Positions 60,345 through 63,508 of a stretch of DNA of 63,508 bases are shown here, piece by piece. Source of the DNA: an uncultured Prevotellaceae bacterium (GTDB lineage: Bacteria; Bacteroidota; Bacteroidia; Bacteroidales; Bacteroidaceae). The stretch is taken from positions 1 through 63,508 of the forward strand of contig ONKB01000080.1 in NCBI GenBank assembly GCA_900318305.1. The letters run 5' to 3'. Each line of letters opens with the position of its first letter. Within the stretch, counting starts at the first letter, position 1. The notes under the pieces are model-generated. The model was not told the origin of the DNA. It worked only from the letters and a program-made list of their open reading frames with translations, and ran no database searches. The position numbers were made by a program, and so were the translations under genes.

Positions 60345-60566
60345 AAAATAAAACTGCATTTTAAGGTCATTTTGCTTTTTAAATTTTGTTTATGATAGTT
60401 ATGTGAGCCAGGTAAGGTCTAAGTAAGAGGTTTTGGGGATAGTTAAGTCCGATATTGTTGCGATGTTTGGAAAGAGACTGTTGTAGTTTTTGAAACCCAG
60501 TCAGGTTGTCGTAGATGAGGAGAAAGTGAGGGGTTTCTTATATTGGCTTCATGTTGTCAATATGAG

Positions 60567-60603
60567 AAAGAGTCCCGCCGTGCGAACTGTGGCGGGACTC
60601 TTT
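60567..60603 (-). terminator. Terminator after the large lipoprotein gene
   Basis: AAAGAGTCCCGCC (60567-60579) pairs with GGCGGGACTCTTT (60591-60603), 13 bp with an 11-nt loop; T-rich on both sides. Confidence 0.88.
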
Positions 60604-60639
60604 GCTATTATGATTCAGATGATAAGTAGGGTCTTATTA

Positions 60640-62955
60640 TCACCTATTTTCAAATCTTGATTTGAAAATAGGGTTTTTCCCCTTTGATTGAGGATGCCCT
60701 TGTGTAAAGGTGGTGTATGGTATGAGCAATCCGTCGAATACATGTACCTGGATGCGGGCCATGTGGTGCTCGAAGAATGAATAGTTACCCCACTCGAAGT
60801 ACTCGTCCTTGCCTTCCTCGCCTTCACGCCACGGACAGAAGGAAATCATCACGAATTTGCCATTGTTGTAGAAGTAAGCATAGCTCATATCCTGTTCCTG
60901 ACCTGTATAAGACTCAAACGGTTCGCCGAGAGTACTCTTGGCCTGTCCCACCAGATTGTCAAAGTCGGTCTTGCCGAGTGAACTGTCGTAATACCATATC
61001 AGTGCGCCCTTGCCAAGCTTAGGACTCTCAGTAATGTTGAGGGCTCTTGCTGCGGTCTTGCCAGTCAGCCACGGAGTAAAGCTTGGGAAGATGTTCTTGT
61101 TGCTTACGTTGGTCAATGCCTGGCCTTTGAAGAGCAACGGCATGGTGAAGTCGGCCTGTACTGTTGAGTTGGGGTCGCTTTCAGTAGGAGTGATTCCTTC
61201 TGCGCGTGTGCGGGCAGCGCCTTCTACCTGGAAGCGATAGCTGTCTGTTGAGGGCTGGGTTATTTTTGCCGTAAGTGTGTTGCCGAAAACCTCGGTATAC
61301 TCTCGCTCGCGACTCTGATAGCAGCTGAAATAAACGTCTTTGTAGTCTGACTTGCCTTCCTTGAAACCAGAAACACCCAGGTTGATGCTGTTGCTCTGTC
61401 CCTGTGATTCATCATAGCTATAGATGTTGATTGACAAGGAGTCGTCAACGATGCATACGCCGTTGAAGTCCTCAAAATAGACAGGCTGGATGGTGAAGTC
61501 GAATGTCTTGCTGGTACCCGTAACCACTGCTTTGACTGTACCACCGCTGCTGACATCGCTCTTGATATTGATGGTCACTGCCTGGTCTTTTCCGTCGAGG
61601 GTAATGTCAAAGGCCTTGATGGTACCGTCGGAGGTGCGTACCTTCAGCAGAGCTGCACCCTTGTAGCTGGCAGGTGCGTTCATAAAGAATTGTCCGTCCT
61701 TGTCGCTGTGTACAGTCTTGGTACTCTTGCCATCGTATTCAATCCAGAGGGTAGCAAGGTTATTGCCTTCGCCTTCGTTGACCACCTTGCCGCTGATGTG
61801 AGCAAGTGTTGGCAGGTTGATTTCAACTTTATGAGATGTTATCCCTTCGGCTATTGCCGGTATGTTGATTTTTACCTCAGAGTCATAGTTGGCGTAGTCG
61901 GCAGAATGTATGGTTACATAAAATGCGGTGTTGGTAGGAACGAATGTCTCTGCCTCACCCTTCACGTTGGTATAGACACTCTTTTGACCGTCTATGTCCA
62001 CTTTTACGTTAGGAACAACATTGCCTGCCAGATCCTTGACAACAAGCTGGAGGGTAGTGCGGGTCTGAGGATAGTCAAGGTTAACCCATGAGAAGTGGGT
62101 AACGGTTCCTACATATACACCGTCCTGCAGGGTGGCTGTGCCTTCCTCTACCCAGAGGCCTGTCTCCTCGTTAAAACTCCACAGAGGAATCTCGTTAGGA
62201 GTATTGTCCTTGAACTTGTCGGGGATGGGGAAAGTGAGGGTAGCGGGCTTGCCGTCAGCTAACTGCAGTTTCTCGCCAGTATTGCTGTTTCTCATGTTCA
62301 CCTCGGTCATACCATAGGAGATGAGCTGAACATCCTGACCATTACTGTTTACTGCTGCGAGGTCACCGCCGGGCATCAGTTCAGCAAAATTCTCCTCGTC
62401 AGGATTCAAATAGGTCATCTCGGCAGACACATAGCCAGTTGCGGGTGTGCCGCTCTCCGTTTTGAAACCGTCAGCCTGGAAAGACACCTTCATCTTGCTT
62501 TGGGTTTCCATATAGGTTGGATTGGCTGAGTTGAAGTAATTGCTGGTGATATTTTCTCCACCGCCCCATTGATAGTTCATAGCCACTTCCCATACGTCAC
62601 CGGCTAAGGTCTTGGCAGCACGGGTAACCTTAGTATAACCGTCAGCCTCGAAAGTGACAATAGTACGGCCATTGACGCTGTTTACAGTTTCAAGGATAAA
62701 GCCGCCGTCGGCTCCGGTCGTAACCGATGTAGTGCCCGAGGTGACGGTTACACCCTTGATGGCATTGCCTTCCTTGGTTTTGACGAAACCTGACAGGGCT
62801 GCCATCTTCATGTTTGCCGGATTGACGGCAGTACCTGGCTGTATTGTTCCTGAGCCATTTCCTCCACCTGTGGGAGAGTCGTCACTACTTGAGCATGATG
62901 TCAGCGAGAATGCTCCAATGAAGAGGCTGACAAGCAATAGATTTAATTTTTTCAT
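60640..62955 (-). CDS. Large lipoprotein with carboxypeptidase-regulatory-like domains
   Basis: A 771 aa lipoprotein. The signal ends FSLTSCSSSDDS, giving a lipidated Cys followed by acidic residues, as in surface-exposed Bacteroidetes lipoproteins. A Gly/Ser linker precedes at least three beta-sandwich units of carboxypeptidase-regulatory type (GFVKTKEGNAIKGVTVTSG near 57; VVKDLAGNVVPNVKVDI near 310; ISGKVVNEGEGNNL near 390). The C-terminal ~180 residues are a separate domain ending HMARIQVHVFDGLLIP. The last 12 codons lie inside a perfect palindrome, suggesting a foreign 3' end. Ligand unknown. Confidence 0.88.
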   Translation of the reverse strand: MKKLNLLLVSLFIGAFSLTSCSSSDDSPTGGGNGSGTIQPGTAVNPANMKMAALSGFVKTKEGNAIKGVTVTSGTTSVTTGADGGFILETVNSVNGRTIVTFEADGYTKVTRAAKTLAGDVWEVAMNYQWGGGENITSNYFNSANPTYMETQSKMKVSFQADGFKTESGTPATGYVSAEMTYLNPDEENFAELMPGGDLAAVNSNGQDVQLISYGMTEVNMRNSNTGEKLQLADGKPATLTFPIPDKFKDNTPNEIPLWSFNEETGLWVEEGTATLQDGVYVGTVTHFSWVNLDYPQTRTTLQLVVKDLAGNVVPNVKVDIDGQKSVYTNVKGEAETFVPTNTAFYVTIHSADYANYDSEVKINIPAIAEGITSHKVEINLPTLAHISGKVVNEGEGNNLATLWIEYDGKSTKTVHSDKDGQFFMNAPASYKGAALLKVRTSDGTIKAFDITLDGKDQAVTINIKSDVSSGGTVKAVVTGTSKTFDFTIQPVYFEDFNGVCIVDDSLSINIYSYDESQGQSNSINLGVSGFKEGKSDYKDVYFSCYQSREREYTEVFGNTLTAKITQPSTDSYRFQVEGAARTRAEGITPTESDPNSTVQADFTMPLLFKGQALTNVSNKNIFPSFTPWLTGKTAARALNITESPKLGKGALIWYYDSSLGKTDFDNLVGQAKSTLGEPFESYTGQEQDMSYAYFYNNGKFVMISFCPWREGEEGKDEYFEWGNYSFFEHHMARIQVHVFDGLLIPYTTFTQGHPQSKGKNPIFKSRFENR
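60643..60672. repeat. Perfect 14-bp inverted repeat in the 3' end of the lipoprotein gene
   Basis: CCTATTTTCAAATC (60643-60656), TT, GATTTGAAAATAGG (60659-60672). It encodes the C-terminal PIFKSRFENR and ends next to the stop codon. On the minus strand no T-run follows, and a proper terminator lies further downstream. Confidence 0.7.
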
Positions 62956-63096
62956 AAGCGTGTCATTTCTTTACAAGACCAATCCAGTGCATACTGGTCT
63001 CAATTTCTTGTTTAATAATTCTTTTGTATAGTCGCGCACACTGGCGCCCCCGTGAAAACATTCGGAGAGATAAACGCGGCATGTTCACTTCTCATG

Positions 63097-63104
63097 CAAA
63101 AATA
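63097..63104 (-). promoter_or_regulatory. -7 promoter box for the large lipoprotein gene
   Basis: Minus strand TATTTTTG, predicting a leader of about 135 nt before the ATG at 62955. The leader includes a CCAGT-GCAT-ACTGG hairpin nested in AGACCA/TGGTCT at about 62974-62998. Confidence 0.45.
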
Positions 63105-63129
63105 TTCTTTTTCATCTGTGTGTGGAGTG

Positions 63130-63164
63130 TCAAATTCACAATTATTTTTCTCAAATTCACAATT
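63130..63164 (-). promoter_or_regulatory. Tandem 14-bp operator-like direct repeats
   Basis: TCAAATTCACAATT occurs at 63130-63143 and 63151-63164, a period of exactly 21 bp (two helical turns), directly upstream of the expected -33 region of the 63097 promoter. This layout is typical of activator sites such as those of LytTR-type regulators. Confidence 0.5.
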
Positions 63165-63421
63165 TCTGCGTACTGTTGCCAGCCAAGCCTGCCTTCAGGC
63201 AGGCTTAATGAGTCCAGAGTGGACTTTGTAGATTGAAAGGTCTTTTGTCAATCATAAACATTACTCACCAGCAAATACATTGTCTTAGCTCTGTACTGCA
63301 TCAACTCCTTTATCAGCAGGAAGTTGCAGATAAAACCCTTCATGGTGTCATTTCACAACGGCGAGCCGATGTCTTCGTAAGCAAAAATGAACTTCTTAAA
63401 CCCCGTTTAACCATCAAAAAA
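63165..63421. other. Non-coding right flank
   Basis: Beyond the operator-like repeats I see a hairpin (63185-63206) and then about 210 bp with no supported gene. A 31-codon minus-strand frame (63248-63343, starting MKGFICNFLLIKEL) and a 69-codon plus frame are present, but neither has other support. The stretch runs into the end repeat. Confidence 0.55.
63185..63206. terminator. Hairpin near the right end
   Basis: AAGCCTGCCT (63185-63194), TC, AGGCAGGCTT (63197-63206), a perfect 10-bp stem, followed by a second small stem AGTCC/GGACT. Possibly the terminator of a gene beyond the window or a repeat; no long T-run. Confidence 0.45.
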
Positions 63422-63508
63422 TTGTCCTTTTTGGTACTTTAAAGTACAGAAATGGACAAAATCGGGCTTTTTTCGTGTTTTCAAGCCTTAAAAACGGACG
63501 CTCATTTT
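63409..63508. repeat. Right copy of the inverted end repeat
   Basis: 63422-63508 is the exact reverse complement of 1-87, with partial identity inward to 63409. Carries the same palindrome GTACTTTAAAGTAC. Both copies point the same face outward from the window. Confidence 0.85.

Larger units (their letters stand above)
60289..60639. other. Non-coding gap between two lipoprotein genes
   Basis: The 351-bp gap holds the TPR gene's promoter box (60337-60344) and a strong hairpin (60567-60603). The 200 bp between show no gene, tRNA or repeat that I can support. Confidence 0.7.

Noticed and set aside
63233-63442. 69-codon plus frame and a 31-codon minus frame (63248-63343) at the right edge
   Set aside because: The plus frame runs into the end repeat; neither has a promoter, a recognisable family or clear coding character.
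1-63508. CRISPR array, tRNA, rRNA, tmRNA or riboswitch
   Set aside because: I read the gaps for regularly spaced repeats, cloverleaf T-arm sequences and known leader patterns and found none that I can support.

Overview
The window looks like a chromosomal contig from a Bacteroidales bacterium, most likely Prevotella or a close relative. This rests on the recurrent Bacteroidetes promoter core TAnnTTTG, several with a TTTG box 19-20 bp upstream, in front of many genes. It also rests on family-typical gene order and products: a fused SecDF, a three-gene type-B fumarate reductase, DUF3098 between ftsX and uppP, a DUF4252/anti-sigma/ECF-sigma trio, a viroplasmin-type RNase H, a BspA-like leucine-rich repeat protein, and topA-aroK-speA. 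There are no rRNA or tRNA genes, CRISPR arrays, phage modules or intact insertion sequences. Most of the window is core housekeeping DNA with small accessory pockets.

Layout, left to right: polA (-) faces away from a polyprenyl synthase gene (+). Next comes a minus-strand run transcribed mnmG-uvrC-dtd-mazG-deoC (4.1-9.7 kb). A small plus-strand pocket of exported proteins follows (10.0-11.0 kb), then the fumarate reductase/succinate dehydrogenase operon (11.3-14.8 kb), a CBM9-like/YgjP-like pair, and a secreted subtilase (14.9-18.3 kb). A GC-rich BspA-like gene and a DUF4488-like gene lie at 18.5-20.6 kb. From 20.8 to 48.8 kb nearly everything is on the minus strand: argS-rnhA-msbA-like-LTA synthase-like; secDF; ompH-murI-epimerase-PAP2-rhomboid-EEP; ftsX-DUF3098-uppP-truB-queA-folK; sigma-antisigma-DUF4252; topA-aroK-speA; and a GDPD gene. 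A NUDIX gene on plus diverges from the sigma operon. At 49-53 kb are two secreted plus-strand proteins. At 53.1-63.0 kb the minus strand carries a TPR lipoprotein, a thioredoxin-fold lipoprotein without its CxxC, comM, a frameshifted acyltransferase, umuDC, and a large lipoprotein with carboxypeptidase-regulatory-like domains.

Functionally, envelope biogenesis dominates: undecaprenyl-PP recycling (uppP), D-glutamate supply (murI), SecDF, an OmpH/Skp chaperone, FtsX, a lipid flippase-type ABC exporter, an LTA-synthase-type enzyme and PAP2. Alongside are RNA modification and translation genes (mnmG, queA, truB, argS, dtd) and DNA repair genes (polA, uvrC, topA, umuDC, rnhA). The fumarate reductase fits anaerobic, succinate-forming metabolism.

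I found no clear new defence or mobile system. The most unusual signals are small. An 87-bp perfect inverted repeat forms both ends of the window. A 12-bp inverted repeat makes twin divergent promoters between the ECF sigma gene and the NUDIX gene. One conserved promoter module with an upstream palindrome is shared by ompH and ftsX. A parS-like site sits behind mnmG. A 14-bp direct repeat with 21-bp period lies upstream of the last gene. The PolA proofreading site appears dead, and two unlinked exported proteins end in DnaJ-type cysteine motifs.
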